Of a stretch of DNA of 47,521 nucleotides, positions 1 through 9,154 are shown one piece after another. Origin of the DNA: DATLHO01 sp035539855 (lineage in GTDB: Bacteria; Bacteroidota; Ignavibacteria; OLB7); assembly GCA_035539855.1 (NCBI GenBank), contig DATLHO010000107.1:1-47521 (forward strand). The letters run 5' to 3'. Positions within the stretch are counted from its first letter, which is position 1. Each line of letters starts with the position of its first letter. The notes under the pieces were generated by a model. It saw only the letters and a program-made list of their open reading frames with translations, did not search any database and was not told the origin of the DNA. Position numbers and translations under genes: made by a program.

Positions 1-1
1 C

Positions 2-1639
2 TACCTGAGCATGAGTCCGGACAAGAAGGATTACTACGTGCAGCTCAAGATGAGCGGCGATGGCGACACGACGCCGCCGATGCGCGTCGCGTACACCTAC
101 GGCGGCAACGGATGGATCCAGCGCTACCTGCTGCAGGTCGGTGACAACTACTACGTCGCGCCGTTCCAGTACGTTCTGCCGGGCTATCGCCGTCGCGTCG
201 ACGAAGGCGGGGCGTTCTACTTCCTCGACGTCAACCGCTGGCTCGCGGTGGTGCCGGAGACCGGCCTCGCCGAGATCTTCGACTTCAACACGAACCGCTT
301 CCGCGCCGAGGCGTGGGACAGGAACTGCGCGTCGTGTCACGTGACCGGACCGAAGGTGCAGATGAGCGTCGCGGGCACCGACACGAGCTGGACGAACTCG
401 TGGGTGGGTCGGGTCGCCGGTGATTCGGCATTGACCGATCAGAACATTCGCGTCGGCTGCGAGAGCTGTCATGGACCGGGATCGGAGCATGTCGCCAGCC
501 CGTCGAAGGACAACATCATCGCGCCGTCGACGTGGTCGATGACGAAGCAGTCGACCGACCTGAAGCTCGACCTCTGCGGCAGCTGTCACTACCGCGCCAA
601 GAGCAAGGGCGGCGAGTTCAACTATCCGTACATGGAGGATCAGAGCGCTCACTACGTGCCCGGCGCGCCGATGAAAGACTACATCAAGGATATGTTCACC
701 GGCATGAACACGTGGCCCGATCGCGTGACGTCGTACGCGCATCATCAGAGCGGGCAGGACTACCTGCGCTCGAAGATGTACCAGGCGCACGTCTTCAAGA
801 ACGGCTGCTGGGACTGCCACGCGGTGCACAGCCAGACCGCGCTTCCCTACCAGTTGAAGAAGGACTTCTACTCGCTGAAGCCGGGCGAGGGATGCATGGC
901 GTGCCACGAGGAGAAGGGGCGCACCGAAGTGATCGCGGGCAGGACGTACAACAAGCACACGAAGCACCCGCAGTCGATGAGCCAGTGCGTCAACTGCCAC
1001 ATGACCAAGACGGCGTCGATCGGCTTCATGGACATCCCGGGCAACCAGTTCCAGGAGTTCAGCAAGCGCCTCTACGAGTTCTCCAACCACGGCTTCAATG
1101 TCATCCCGCCGTCGATGACGAAGAAATACGCGAGCTCGGGCATCAACATCGGCATGATGAACACGTGCGCCGAGAGCTGCCATCGCAACGGCCGCGGCTC
1201 GCGCAACTCGAACGACTCGATCCCGGAGGCGCCGTACTGGGGCGTCTGGGACAACACGTACGGCATCTGGAACGAGAAGACGGACATCCAGCTTGCCGAC
1301 ACGCTGAACCACTTCTACGAGAGGATGTACGGCGTGACGTCGGCCGTGCCGGGTGCGCTCGCCTCCGGCCGCTCGCGCATCGTCGCGGTGACCCCGAATC
1401 CGATCGTCTCGAGCGCATCGATCAGCTACGTCGTCGCCGTCAACGACGAGGTCGCGATCGACATCTACGACAGCCGCGGCATTCGCGTCATGCACGCGGT
1501 CGACGCGGTCGAGGGCGAGCACACGAAGACGTGGGACGGCACCGACGAATCCGGTCGGCGCGTCGCCAACGGCAACTACTTCGTACGCATGACGAGCGCC
1601 TCGGGCTCGAGCGAGCTGCGTGTCGTGCTCCAGCGCTAG
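2..1639 (+). CDS. T9SS-sorted multihaem cytochrome c (5' partial)
   Basis: The frame is open to the left edge (codons before the first ATG at 11 are sense), so the N terminus and signal peptide lie outside the window. Counted from the ATG at 11, there are six CXXCH haem sites (near residues 106, 150, 189, 267, 295 and 327) and one CX3CH site (CAESCH, near 388). That gives at least seven covalent c-type haems. The last ~85 residues form a beta-rich T9SS sorting domain of the FlgD-like type (NPI start, WDGTDESGRRVANGNYFVRM end). From family knowledge, such a protein is exported across the outer membrane and anchored or released outside. The haem chain suggests electron transfer; the substrate is not evident. 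The next two genes (beta-propeller, 4Fe-4S membrane protein) fit an electron-transfer group. Confidence 0.85.
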   Translation, partial: YLSMSPDKKDYYVQLKMSGDGDTTPPMRVAYTYGGNGWIQRYLLQVGDNYYVAPFQYVLPGYRRRVDEGGAFYFLDVNRWLAVVPETGLAEIFDFNTNRFRAEAWDRNCASCHVTGPKVQMSVAGTDTSWTNSWVGRVAGDSALTDQNIRVGCESCHGPGSEHVASPSKDNIIAPSTWSMTKQSTDLKLDLCGSCHYRAKSKGGEFNYPYMEDQSAHYVPGAPMKDYIKDMFTGMNTWPDRVTSYAHHQSGQDYLRSKMYQAHVFKNGCWDCHAVHSQTALPYQLKKDFYSLKPGEGCMACHEEKGRTEVIAGRTYNKHTKHPQSMSQCVNCHMTKTASIGFMDIPGNQFQEFSKRLYEFSNHGFNVIPPSMTKKYASSGINIGMMNTCAESCHRNGRGSRNSNDSIPEAPYWGVWDNTYGIWNEKTDIQLADTLNHFYERMYGVTSAVPGALASGRSRIVAVTPNPIVSSASISYVVAVNDEVAIDIYDSRGIRVMHAVDAVEGEHTKTWDGTDESGRRVANGNYFVRMTSASGSSELRVVLQR

Positions 1640-1693
1640 AGCCGGAGCACGACCGAGGATCTCAATCCCTCTAACGCACAAACACAACGGACC

Positions 1694-2725
1694 ATGCGCT
1701 TCACAATCCCCACACTCCTTCTCGCAATCGCCGCGCTGCTGTCCGGCAGCGGCGCGGCGCTCGCGCAGCCGTCGGGCATCACCGACTTCGACAGGATCTT
1801 CGTCTGCAACCTCGAGGACTCGTCGTTCTCCGTTCTCTCGTATCCCGAGATGAAGGAGGTCGCGCGCAAGCACGTCGGACCGCGGCCGTACTACCTGGCG
1901 ATCAACGGCGACAACTCGATCCTCGCGATCACGGTCGAGGGCGAGGAATCGATCAAGTTCTACAACGCGAAGACCTACGAGCAGCTCGGCCAGCTCAGGA
2001 TCGGCAGGATGTACTCCGATCACCTGATGACGCTGCCCGACGGCAGGCGGCTGATCATCTCCGATCGCTACGGCAACGCCGTGCTGCTGATCGACTTCGC
2101 GACGATGAAGATCATCAAGCGGATCGAGGGCGTTCTGCAGCCGCACAACATCCGCATCGGCGCCACCGGACAGTTCGCGTACGTGACGACGAAGGTCGAT
2201 CCGAGCATCACGGTCATCGACCTGAACAAGGGAGAGATCCGCAACCAGTTCAAGATGAAGTTCATCCCGCGCGGACTCGCTCCGTCGCCGGATGAGAAGC
2301 TCGTCTACTGCGGTGCGAACTGGGTCAACTCGATCTTCGAGTACGACGCGCACACCGGGAAGCTCCTCAAGGTGATCAGCACCGAGCCACCGAAGACCGC
2401 GCCGATCGTGCAGGAGAGCACCTATCACGGCCTCGAGTTCTTCAACGACTCGCTGCTGATGGCCACCAACGAGGGCAACTCCACGCTGGATCTGATCAAC
2501 GTGCGGACCGGACGGCTCGTCGATCGCTCGACGAACGTCAACGGACCGGGCGCGATCAGCCTGCTCGGCGGTGGCAGGGGCGAGCTCATCTTCACGAACA
2601 TGGGCGACAACACGATCGTCCTGGCGAAGATCGGAGCCGATCAGAAGTTCCAGATGGTCAAGAGCGCGAAGACCGGCGACCGCGTCGGCGAGCTTCCGAA
2701 GCGCTTCACGTTCGCGAATCGCTAG
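1694..2725 (+). CDS. Secreted YVTN-type beta-propeller protein
   Basis: A 343-residue protein with a clear signal peptide (cleavage about after ALA, residue 24) followed by repeated blades of the YVTN/cytochrome-d1-like beta-propeller kind: FDRIFVCNLEDSS, GPRPYYLAINGDNS, QPHNIRIGATGQFAYVTTK, ITVIDLNKGEI, RGLAPSPDEKLVYCG, STLDLINVRTGRLV. No CXXCH is present, so it binds no c-type haem. It starts 54 bases after the multihaem cytochrome gene and is probably co-transcribed. In known systems such propellers act as periplasmic or surface scaffolds beside cytochromes. A role as partner of the upstream cytochrome is inference; no catalytic motif was recognised. Confidence 0.75.
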   Translation: MRFTIPTLLLAIAALLSGSGAALAQPSGITDFDRIFVCNLEDSSFSVLSYPEMKEVARKHVGPRPYYLAINGDNSILAITVEGEESIKFYNAKTYEQLGQLRIGRMYSDHLMTLPDGRRLIISDRYGNAVLLIDFATMKIIKRIEGVLQPHNIRIGATGQFAYVTTKVDPSITVIDLNKGEIRNQFKMKFIPRGLAPSPDEKLVYCGANWVNSIFEYDAHTGKLLKVISTEPPKTAPIVQESTYHGLEFFNDSLLMATNEGNSTLDLINVRTGRLVDRSTNVNGPGAISLLGGGRGELIFTNMGDNTIVLAKIGADQKFQMVKSAKTGDRVGELPKRFTFANR

Positions 2726-2872
2726 AAGAGTTCCTGGACATGTAGATCGCCGGAAGTGAAGCTTCATCGGAGGACGATGTGGGGACGTCTCCTCGACGGT
2801 GCCTTTGCTTCCGGCCTCTACTGTCCATAATCCCCCCCAAAAAACCGCCCGCCTCATCGAGAGGATGCTCCG

Positions 2873-3883
2873 ATGCAACAGGTCCTTCGACCCTGGCCAC
2901 TGCTGCAGGCGTTCGCAGTGGTCTCCGCTCTCGTCGTGCTCGCGCTGCTGCTGTTCGTGCCCGACACGGGGCTGTTCGTCACGTGGTACGTGCTGATCCC
3001 CCTGGTACCGGCGATCCTGCTGGCGGCGCCCGGTCTGTGGCGCAACCTCTGTCCGATCGCGACGCTCAGCCAGCTTCCCAGTGTCATCGGCCATCAGCCG
3101 GCGCGGCGCTTTCCGCTGCGCACGCGCTGGGGCTCGACGATCGGCGCCGGCATTCTCTTCCTGGCGATCGTCCCGCTGCGACCGGCGATCTTCAACCTCG
3201 ACGGCCTCGCGCTCGTGATCTTCGTGCTCAGCGTCATCGTCGTCGCCGTCGTCGGCGGCCTGGCGTTCTCGGGCAAGGGGGGATGGTGCTCGTCGCTGTG
3301 TCCGGTCCTGCCGGTGGAGCGACTCTACGGCCAGCGTCCGATCGTGGAAGTCGAGCACGCGCACTGCAGCGCGTGCGACGCGTGCGTCACCGGCTGCTAC
3401 GACCTGCGTCCGAGCGGATCGATGCGAGGCCTGACGGCGCCGGGACGGCGCGAGTCACAGCGCTCATGGGAGATGCTGCGCACGCCGCTCGGCGTCTTCG
3501 CCGCGGCCTTCCCCGGGTTCGTGCTCGGCTACTTCCTGCTGCCCGGCGACGCGTCGATTCTCGACGCGTACCTCAACGTGATCGTCTTCTCGGCCGCGGC
3601 CTTGCTCGTCGTCGCCGCCGCCGATCAGTACGTGCTGCGCAACCGCGCGCTGACGCTGCGCGTCGCCGCCGCGACGGCCGCGGGGCTGTACTACTGGTTC
3701 ACGATCCCCTCGATCGCGAACGCGGCCGACAAGCTCGTGCACCTCGGCGCCGCGCCCGACTGGGCGGTCGCCGCGACGCGCGTGCTGTTCCTTGCGATCG
3801 TCGCGGTCTGGTTCCTGCTCTCGCTGCGGCAGGTGCCGCACGAGGAGGAGGACGAGCTTGAAATCTCGCCGGTGCTCGACTGA
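2873..3883 (+). CDS. NapH/NosR/CcoG-like membrane protein with 4Fe-4S centre
   Basis: A 336-residue integral membrane protein with about eight hydrophobic segments. A Cys-Pro sits at residue 60 after the second segment, and CX3CP at 139-144 after the fourth. A cytoplasmic loop holds CX2CX2CX3C (C165, C168, C171, C175), which can bind one 4Fe-4S cluster. Paired Cys-Pro membrane motifs plus a ferredoxin loop are typical of NapH, NosR and CcoG, which take electrons from quinol or handle metals. Only one ferredoxin motif is present, where NapH and NosR usually have two. The position after the cytochrome and propeller genes suggests it feeds electrons to an extracytoplasmic acceptor. The exact subfamily is not settled. 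Confidence 0.7.
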   Translation: MQQVLRPWPLLQAFAVVSALVVLALLLFVPDTGLFVTWYVLIPLVPAILLAAPGLWRNLCPIATLSQLPSVIGHQPARRFPLRTRWGSTIGAGILFLAIVPLRPAIFNLDGLALVIFVLSVIVVAVVGGLAFSGKGGWCSSLCPVLPVERLYGQRPIVEVEHAHCSACDACVTGCYDLRPSGSMRGLTAPGRRESQRSWEMLRTPLGVFAAAFPGFVLGYFLLPGDASILDAYLNVIVFSAAALLVVAAADQYVLRNRALTLRVAAATAAGLYYWFTIPSIANAADKLVHLGAAPDWAVAATRVLFLAIVAVWFLLSLRQVPHEEEDELEISPVLD

Positions 3884-3919
3884 TCACCGGCGCATGGTCG
3901 AATCCCCACACGACTACAC

Positions 3920-4963
3920 ATGAACGACCTTCGACTCGATCCACACGCCGTGTACGCGAAGCTGCGCGGCATTCTCTGCGATGACGTGACCGACGACGAG
4001 ATCCGCCGAAAGGCGGATCTCGTCGTGCGTATCGAGCAGCTCAAGCGCGAGCGCAACGCGATCGTGCTGGGCCACAACTACATGGAGCCTGCGCTCTACC
4101 ACACGATCCCCGACTTCGTCGGCGACTCGCTCGAGCTCAGCCGCCGCGCGGCCGAGGCGCAGTGCGACACGATCGTCTTCTGCGGCGTGCGCTTCATGGC
4201 CGAGACCGCGAAGATCCTCAACCCGACGCGCACGGTGCTGCTGCCGTCGCCGGAGGCCGGGTGCTCGCTCGCCTCGAGCATCCTCGCCGCCGACGTGCGC
4301 GCGCTCAGGCGTAAGTATCCGGGGGCGCCGGTCGCCGCCTACGTCAACACGTACGCCGACGTCAAGGCCGAGGTCGACATCTGCTGCAGCTCGGCGAACG
4401 CCGGCGCCGTTCTCGCCTCGCTCGACGCGCCGCAGGTGATCTTCCTGCCCGACGAGTACCTGGCGCGCAACGTCGCGCGCGAGGCCGGCCGCTCGATCGC
4501 CATCGAGTCGCCCGAGACGCTCGGCGACGCCCCGTTCGACGCGCAGGTGATCGGCTGGCAGGGCCGCTGCGAGGTGCATGAGCGGTTCACCGTCGACGAC
4601 GTGCGCAATGCCCGCGCGCGCAATCCGGGCCTGGTCACGCTCGCGCATCCCGAGTGCTCGCCGGCGGTCGTCGAGGCGTGTGATTTCTCGGGCAGCACCA
4701 GCGCGATGATCCGCTACGTCGAGAGCACGCCGGCTCCCTCCTACCTCCTGCTGACCGAGTGCTCGATGGCGGATAACATCGCCGCGGCCAATCCCGATCG
4801 CACGCTGCTGCGCCTCTGCAGCGTGCGCTGTCCGCACATGGGCGAGATCACGCTCGAGCAGACGCTCGAGTCGCTCGAGCTCGACCGATACCGCATCGAG
4901 GTCGACGATGACCAGCGCGAGCGCGCCCTGCGGTCGATCGAGAAGATGCTCGCGGTGAGCTGA
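3920..4963 (+). CDS. nadA: Quinolinate synthase NadA
   Basis: A 347-residue protein of normal NadA length. It condenses iminoaspartate with dihydroxyacetone phosphate to quinolinate, the second step of de novo NAD synthesis, using a 4Fe-4S cluster. Visible signatures are LGHNYMEP (50-57), DFVGDSLELS, FCGVRFMAETAKILNP, PEAGCSLA (C115), GRCEVHERF (C217), TECSMADN and CSVRCPHM (C304). C115, C217 and C304 are the likely cluster ligands by family pattern. The next gene, nadB, starts one base after this stop codon, giving a tight nadA-nadB unit. Supplying both iminoaspartate producer and consumer together fits the instability of the intermediate. No nadC is visible here. Confidence 0.96.
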   Translation: MNDLRLDPHAVYAKLRGILCDDVTDDEIRRKADLVVRIEQLKRERNAIVLGHNYMEPALYHTIPDFVGDSLELSRRAAEAQCDTIVFCGVRFMAETAKILNPTRTVLLPSPEAGCSLASSILAADVRALRRKYPGAPVAAYVNTYADVKAEVDICCSSANAGAVLASLDAPQVIFLPDEYLARNVAREAGRSIAIESPETLGDAPFDAQVIGWQGRCEVHERFTVDDVRNARARNPGLVTLAHPECSPAVVEACDFSGSTSAMIRYVESTPAPSYLLLTECSMADNIAAANPDRTLLRLCSVRCPHMGEITLEQTLESLELDRYRIEVDDDQRERALRSIEKMLAVS

Positions 4964-4964
4964 C

Positions 4965-6545
4965 ATGGACACCGACGTACTGATCCTCGGCTGCGGCATC
5001 GCGGGAGCGACTGCGGCGCTGCGACTGGCCCGCAATCCCGCGCGGCACGTGACGCTGCTGAGCGCCGCGAGCGATCCGCTCGAGTCGAACACGGGACTTG
5101 CCCAGGGCGGGATCGTCGCCGTCGACGACGACGACACGTCGCTCATCGACGACATCGTCCGCGCCTCCGGACACACAGCATCCCCGCGCGCAGCGTCGGT
5201 TCTCACCGGGCAGGGTGGCCGGCTGCTGCGCGAGGTGCTCGTCAACGCCGCGCCCGTCGGGTTCGATCGCGGACCCGATGGCGCGCTGCGACTCGGCCTC
5301 GAGGGAGGCCATTCACGCCGCCGCATCGCGCACGTCGCCGACGGAACGGGTCGCGCGATCGCGACCGAGCTGATGCTTGCCGTCGCGGGGCGGCCGAACA
5401 TCACGCTGCTCACGTCCACCGCCGCAATCGAGCTGATCACCTCCTCCGGCACGTCCGAGCGCGGCGCGCGCTGTCGCGGCGCGTGGGTGCTCGACGCAAC
5501 GGGATCTGTGCGACCGATCGTCGCGCGCGCGACGATCATCGCGACCGGCGGCCTCGCCGCGAGCTATCTGCACACGACCAATCCGCCCGGGGCGCGTGGC
5601 GACGGGATTGCGATGGCAGCGCGAGCGGGAGCCCGCACATCGGGGCTGGAGTACGTGCAGTTCCATCCCACGGCGCTCGCGGTCGAGGGGGCGGGCAACT
5701 TCCTGATCAGCGAGGCGGTGCGCGGCGAGGGCGCCGTGCTCGTCGGTCCGGGCGGCCGGACGTTCATGCACGTGTACGCGCCGGAGTGGGGCGACCTGGC
5801 TCCACGCGACATCGTCTCGCGCGCGATCGACGAGCAGATGCTGCTGCACGGCGTGCACCACGTGCACCTCGACCTGGCCTCGCGAATGAGTCCCGAGCGA
5901 ATCCTCGCGCGCTTCCCGGCGATCGCACAGCGGTGTCTCGAGCACGGCATCGACATCACGCACGAGGCGATTCCGGTACGGCCCGCGGCGCACTACACCT
6001 GCGGCGGCATCGTCGTCGACGCCTTCGGGCGCAGCTCCGTGCCGGGACTCTATGCGGTCGGCGAGGCGAGCAACACCGGTCTGCACGGCGCGAACCGTCT
6101 CGCGTCGACGTCGCTGCTCGAAGGCCTCGTCTGGGGCGCCACCGCGGCCGACGACATCGAGGCGAGCCTGGCGGGCGCGCGAGCCGACGAGGCCTCCGAC
6201 GACCCGCGCCGTCCTTCAGCCTGCGGCGACGAGCAGGGCGAGAGTCCGTCGCAGGCGATCATCGACCTCAACCACGAGCAGTTGCGCGACGTGATGTGGC
6301 ACGACGTCGGCCTCATCCGCAGCGCGACGTCGCTCGAGCGCGCGATCGGCCGGCTCGAGGCGATGCGCATGGAGATCACCGCGCTGATCGCCGGCTGGAG
6401 TCCGAGCGTCGCGGCGTTCGGACTGCGCAACGCGATCGAGGCGGCGCTACTCGTCGCGCAGGGCGCGAACCGCCGCAGGGAGAGCACGGGGTGCCACTTC
6501 CGGGAGGATGCCCCGGGCACCCCATTGACCGCGCACCGTGCGTAG
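4965..6545 (+). CDS. nadB: L-aspartate oxidase NadB
   Basis: A 526-residue flavoenzyme that oxidises L-aspartate to iminoaspartate for NadA. It shows the N-terminal dinucleotide-binding motif ILGCGIAGATAAL, then SNTGLAQGGI, the ATGGL segment, EYVQFHPTAL, RGEGAVL, PRDIVSRAI, HYTCGGI and the C-terminal FAD motif GLYAVGEASNTGLHGANRLA. These are hallmarks of the succinate dehydrogenase/fumarate reductase flavoprotein family in its NadB branch. The helical C-terminal domain follows from about residue 410. The ATG lies one base after the nadA stop, so translation is probably coupled. It is cytosolic. Nothing is missing. Confidence 0.96.
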   Translation: MDTDVLILGCGIAGATAALRLARNPARHVTLLSAASDPLESNTGLAQGGIVAVDDDDTSLIDDIVRASGHTASPRAASVLTGQGGRLLREVLVNAAPVGFDRGPDGALRLGLEGGHSRRRIAHVADGTGRAIATELMLAVAGRPNITLLTSTAAIELITSSGTSERGARCRGAWVLDATGSVRPIVARATIIATGGLAASYLHTTNPPGARGDGIAMAARAGARTSGLEYVQFHPTALAVEGAGNFLISEAVRGEGAVLVGPGGRTFMHVYAPEWGDLAPRDIVSRAIDEQMLLHGVHHVHLDLASRMSPERILARFPAIAQRCLEHGIDITHEAIPVRPAAHYTCGGIVVDAFGRSSVPGLYAVGEASNTGLHGANRLASTSLLEGLVWGATAADDIEASLAGARADEASDDPRRPSACGDEQGESPSQAIIDLNHEQLRDVMWHDVGLIRSATSLERAIGRLEAMRMEITALIAGWSPSVAAFGLRNAIEAALLVAQGANRRRESTGCHFREDAPGTPLTAHRA

Positions 6546-6574
6546 GTCCACCGCCGTCGTTCGTATCTTCCCCG

Positions 6575-6877
6575 ATGGAGTACCTCGTCTGGGTCGGGCT
6601 CGTCGGCGGCACGCTGTTCCTGATCTGGTACGGCTACGGGCTGCTGGCGCGACGTCCGGATGCGGCCGACGGCGCCGGCGACGCCGAGCGCGCGCAGTGT
6701 CACCTGTGCCGGCGCGAGATGCCGGTGCGCGAGATGATCACGCGTCAGAAGGCCGCGGGGTTCGAGAACCACTTCTGCGGCGACTGCATCGAGGAGCTCC
6801 ATCGCGAATACACCGAGCGCGACACGTCGCGCCTCGCCCCGCGCGGTGCTGCCGGCACGCTGCCGGGCCGCAACTGA
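6575..6877 (+). CDS. Small membrane-anchored zinc-ribbon-like protein
   Basis: A 100-residue protein starting at the ATG at 6575. It has one N-terminal membrane segment (VWVGLVGGTLFLIWYGYGLL), a short linker, and then two CXXC pairs about 40 residues apart (CHLC and CGDC), a plausible zinc site facing the cytoplasm. The tail is charged and rich in Arg. I do not recognise a named family. It lies 29 bases after nadB and 23 bases before a secreted WD40 protein, so it may belong to either transcript. Base composition and third-position GC match the neighbours, so it looks like a real gene; function unknown. Confidence 0.7.
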   Translation: MEYLVWVGLVGGTLFLIWYGYGLLARRPDAADGAGDAERAQCHLCRREMPVREMITRQKAAGFENHFCGDCIEELHREYTERDTSRLAPRGAAGTLPGRN

Positions 6878-6900
6878 CCGACAACACCATTCCGAATCCG

Positions 6901-8259
6901 ATGCGAACCCTTCTGTACTCCATCGCCACGAGCCTCGCGCTGCTGCTCGCCATTCCCGCGCTCGCGCAGGATGTGACCCTGCGCGGCCACAACGCCGAGG
7001 TCTTCTTCGCCGCGTACAGTCCCGACGGCGTTCACGTCGCGACCGCCTCGGGCGACAGCACCGCGCGCATCTGGAACGCGATGACCGGCGAGGTCGTCGA
7101 TACGCTCGTTCACGGCGACATCATCACGACGCTCGCCTACGACCCGACCGGCGCGCGCCTGGTCACCGGAGGGTTCGACGGCTTCGCGAGAATCTGGAAT
7201 ACGTCGACCGGTGAGCTGATGACGAGCGTGAGCGGAGGACCCGCACGCGTGCGCTGGGTCGCGATCGACCCGACGGGTGCGCGTCTGGCGACCGCAGGCT
7301 TCGACGGCGTCGCGAGGATCTGGGACATGTCGACCGGGGCGCCTGGTCCCGTTCTCCAGGCCCACGATCTTCCTCTCTACACCGTGCTCTTCGATCGCAC
7401 CGGGACGCGGGTCGCGACGGCGTCGTTCGACAACACTGCGGCGATCTTCGACGCGACGACCGGCGCTCTCGTGATGAAGCTCGACGATCCTGTCGAAGGC
7501 CACACCGGACGCCTCCACTCCGCCACGTTCAGTCCCGACGGCTCGATCATCGCGACGACGAGCGACGACAGCACGGCGAAGATCTGGAGCGTGGCGACCG
7601 GCGACGTGCTGCAGACGCTGGCCCATCGCGAGCGAGTCAACTGGGCCGAGTTCAACGCCGACGGCACGACGCTGCTGACGGCCGCGTTCGACTCGACGGC
7701 GCGGCTATGGGATCCCGGCACCGGAACTCTGATTCGCGAGTACGTCCGACAGAGCGATGCGCTCGTCACCGCGCGCTTCAGTCCCGACTACACTCGCTTC
7801 GCGACCGCGGGCTTCGACGGCGCGTCTCGTGTCTACGACGTCGCGACCGGCACGCTCGTTCGCGAGGTCGCCGCGACCGCGCGCCTCTACTGGGTCGAGT
7901 TCTCTCCGGATGGACGGCGCATCCTAACCGCATCCGTCGACTCGACCGCAGCCGTGTGGGATCTGCCGACCAGCGGCGTCGACGACCTCGTGGCGGCGGC
8001 CCGACCGACCATCGGCGCGGCGCCGAACCCGACGACGGGAGAACTGGCGGTCAGCTTCAGCCTGACCGCGGCCTCGCGCGTGCGCCTCGAGCTCGTCAGC
8101 GCGAGCGGCGCGATCGTGGCCACGCCGCTCGAGGCATCGCTCGGCGCCGGTGACCACCGCGTGCGCATCGACGCGGCGGGGCTCGCGCCCGGACAGTACT
8201 TCGCGCGCGTCGTCACGCGCGACGGAACGGCCTCGACTCCGGTCACGGTCGTCCGCTAG
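6901..8259 (+). CDS. Secreted WD40 beta-propeller with T9SS sorting domain
   Basis: A 452-residue protein with a signal peptide (MRTLLYSIATSLALLLAIPALA, then Q) and about nine WD40-like blades (residues 25-360) with recurrent cores such as SPDGVHVATASGDSTARIWN and DPTGARLVTGGFDGFARIWN. The last ~80 residues are a type A T9SS sorting domain (AAPNPTTGELAVSFSL near its start, LAPGQYFARVVTRDG near its end). It should cross the inner membrane by Sec and the outer membrane by T9SS. It contains no enzymatic motif; a surface scaffold or binding role is inference. A second, larger WD40-T9SS protein is at 22388-24547. The start chosen gives the complete signal peptide. Confidence 0.88.
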   Translation: MRTLLYSIATSLALLLAIPALAQDVTLRGHNAEVFFAAYSPDGVHVATASGDSTARIWNAMTGEVVDTLVHGDIITTLAYDPTGARLVTGGFDGFARIWNTSTGELMTSVSGGPARVRWVAIDPTGARLATAGFDGVARIWDMSTGAPGPVLQAHDLPLYTVLFDRTGTRVATASFDNTAAIFDATTGALVMKLDDPVEGHTGRLHSATFSPDGSIIATTSDDSTAKIWSVATGDVLQTLAHRERVNWAEFNADGTTLLTAAFDSTARLWDPGTGTLIREYVRQSDALVTARFSPDYTRFATAGFDGASRVYDVATGTLVREVAATARLYWVEFSPDGRRILTASVDSTAAVWDLPTSGVDDLVAAARPTIGAAPNPTTGELAVSFSLTAASRVRLELVSASGAIVATPLEASLGAGDHRVRIDAAGLAPGQYFARVVTRDGTASTPVTVVR

Positions 8260-8410
8260 GCCGTTGCGCTTCGGCGAGCGGGCGCATCGAGCATCGCCGT
8301 TCTGCGGCAACGCGGAGACTCGCCTCCGCAGCGGCGCGCAAGAGAAACCGGGTCCGCACGTGGCGGCCCGGTCGGGCTCACGGGAGTATCCACCACATCA
8401 CTCCGCGCCG

Positions 8411-8983
8411 ATGCCGCTTCATCGTGCGATCCTCGTGCTGCTGCTCATCTCCCTCACACCCGCCGAGGCGCAGCGACGGCGCATTCGCATCGAGCCGATC
8501 CCCTCGTGGGGAATCGATGGGGGCACGCGCTACGCGGTGCTCGCCGACGACGAGGTAAGCTTCGCCTCGGCCCGCTTCGGTCGGCAGCTCGACACCACGC
8601 TCAACATCGGCGTCGGCGCGAGCTACCTGCTGACAGCCAGTGCGGAGACGCGCACGGCCGACGGCTTCGATCGCTACACGTCGCTGATACTGGCCGGACC
8701 CTCGCTCGAGCTGCGCGACTCGCTGCGCGGACCGGTGGGAGCGCTGCTGCGCATCGGGCTCGTCGGCGGACTGCTCGGGTTCGAGCAGGAGCGTGGCGGC
8801 ATCCGACGCGACGGCAATGTGATCGTCGGCGGCATCGACCCCGGCGTCGGCATCCAGGTCCGTGCGACGCGACGGCTGCAGGCGAGCGCGACCGTCGGCG
8901 CCCTCTGCTTGTGGCGCATCGACGACGGTCGCGCGATCGTCGCCGGCCCGATCGCCTCGATGGCGATTCGCGTCGTGTTCTGA
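8411..8983 (+). CDS. Secreted beta-barrel-like outer membrane protein
   Basis: A 190-residue protein with a signal peptide (MPLHRAILVLLLISLTPAEA, then Q). After it come alternating amphipathic strands with Gly-rich turns (TLNIGVGASYLLTAS, LLRIGLVGGLLGF, IDPGVGIQVRATRRLQASATVGALCLW) and a C terminus ending in Phe (MAIRVVF), as in small outer-membrane barrels. About eight strands could be drawn. No lipobox and no T9SS domain are seen. I cannot name a family; an outer-membrane beta-barrel domain is the best fit. It is followed directly by a 26-bp tandem repeat array. Confidence 0.6.
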   Translation: MPLHRAILVLLLISLTPAEAQRRRIRIEPIPSWGIDGGTRYAVLADDEVSFASARFGRQLDTTLNIGVGASYLLTASAETRTADGFDRYTSLILAGPSLELRDSLRGPVGALLRIGLVGGLLGFEQERGGIRRDGNVIVGGIDPGVGIQVRATRRLQASATVGALCLWRIDDGRAIVAGPIASMAIRVVF

Positions 8984-8984
8984 A

Positions 8985-9105
8985 CGAGGCGCTCAGCGTA
9001 CGCAGTCAGCGAGGCGCAAAGCGAGGCGCGGTCAGCGAGGCGCAAAGCGAGGCGCCGTCAGCGAGGCGCAAGGCGTGGCGCCGTCAGCGAGGCGCTCTCA
9101 GCAAC
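8985..9105 (+). repeat. 26-bp direct tandem repeat array (GTCAGCGAGGCGCAAAGCGA core)
   Basis: Three near-identical 26-bp units run from 9005 to 9082, with a partial fourth to about 9102 and a diverged unit before 9005. Each unit is itself two half-copies of AGCGAGGCGC about 13 bases apart. The array lies between the barrel-like gene and the ABC exporter gene, just before the latter's -7-like box. It is not open in a way that suggests a protein. The role is unknown. Confidence 0.85.
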
Positions 9106-9154
9106 CACCGAGTCCGATGTCGCGAACGGCACGCCGATCGCCTAGCTTTGTCGC

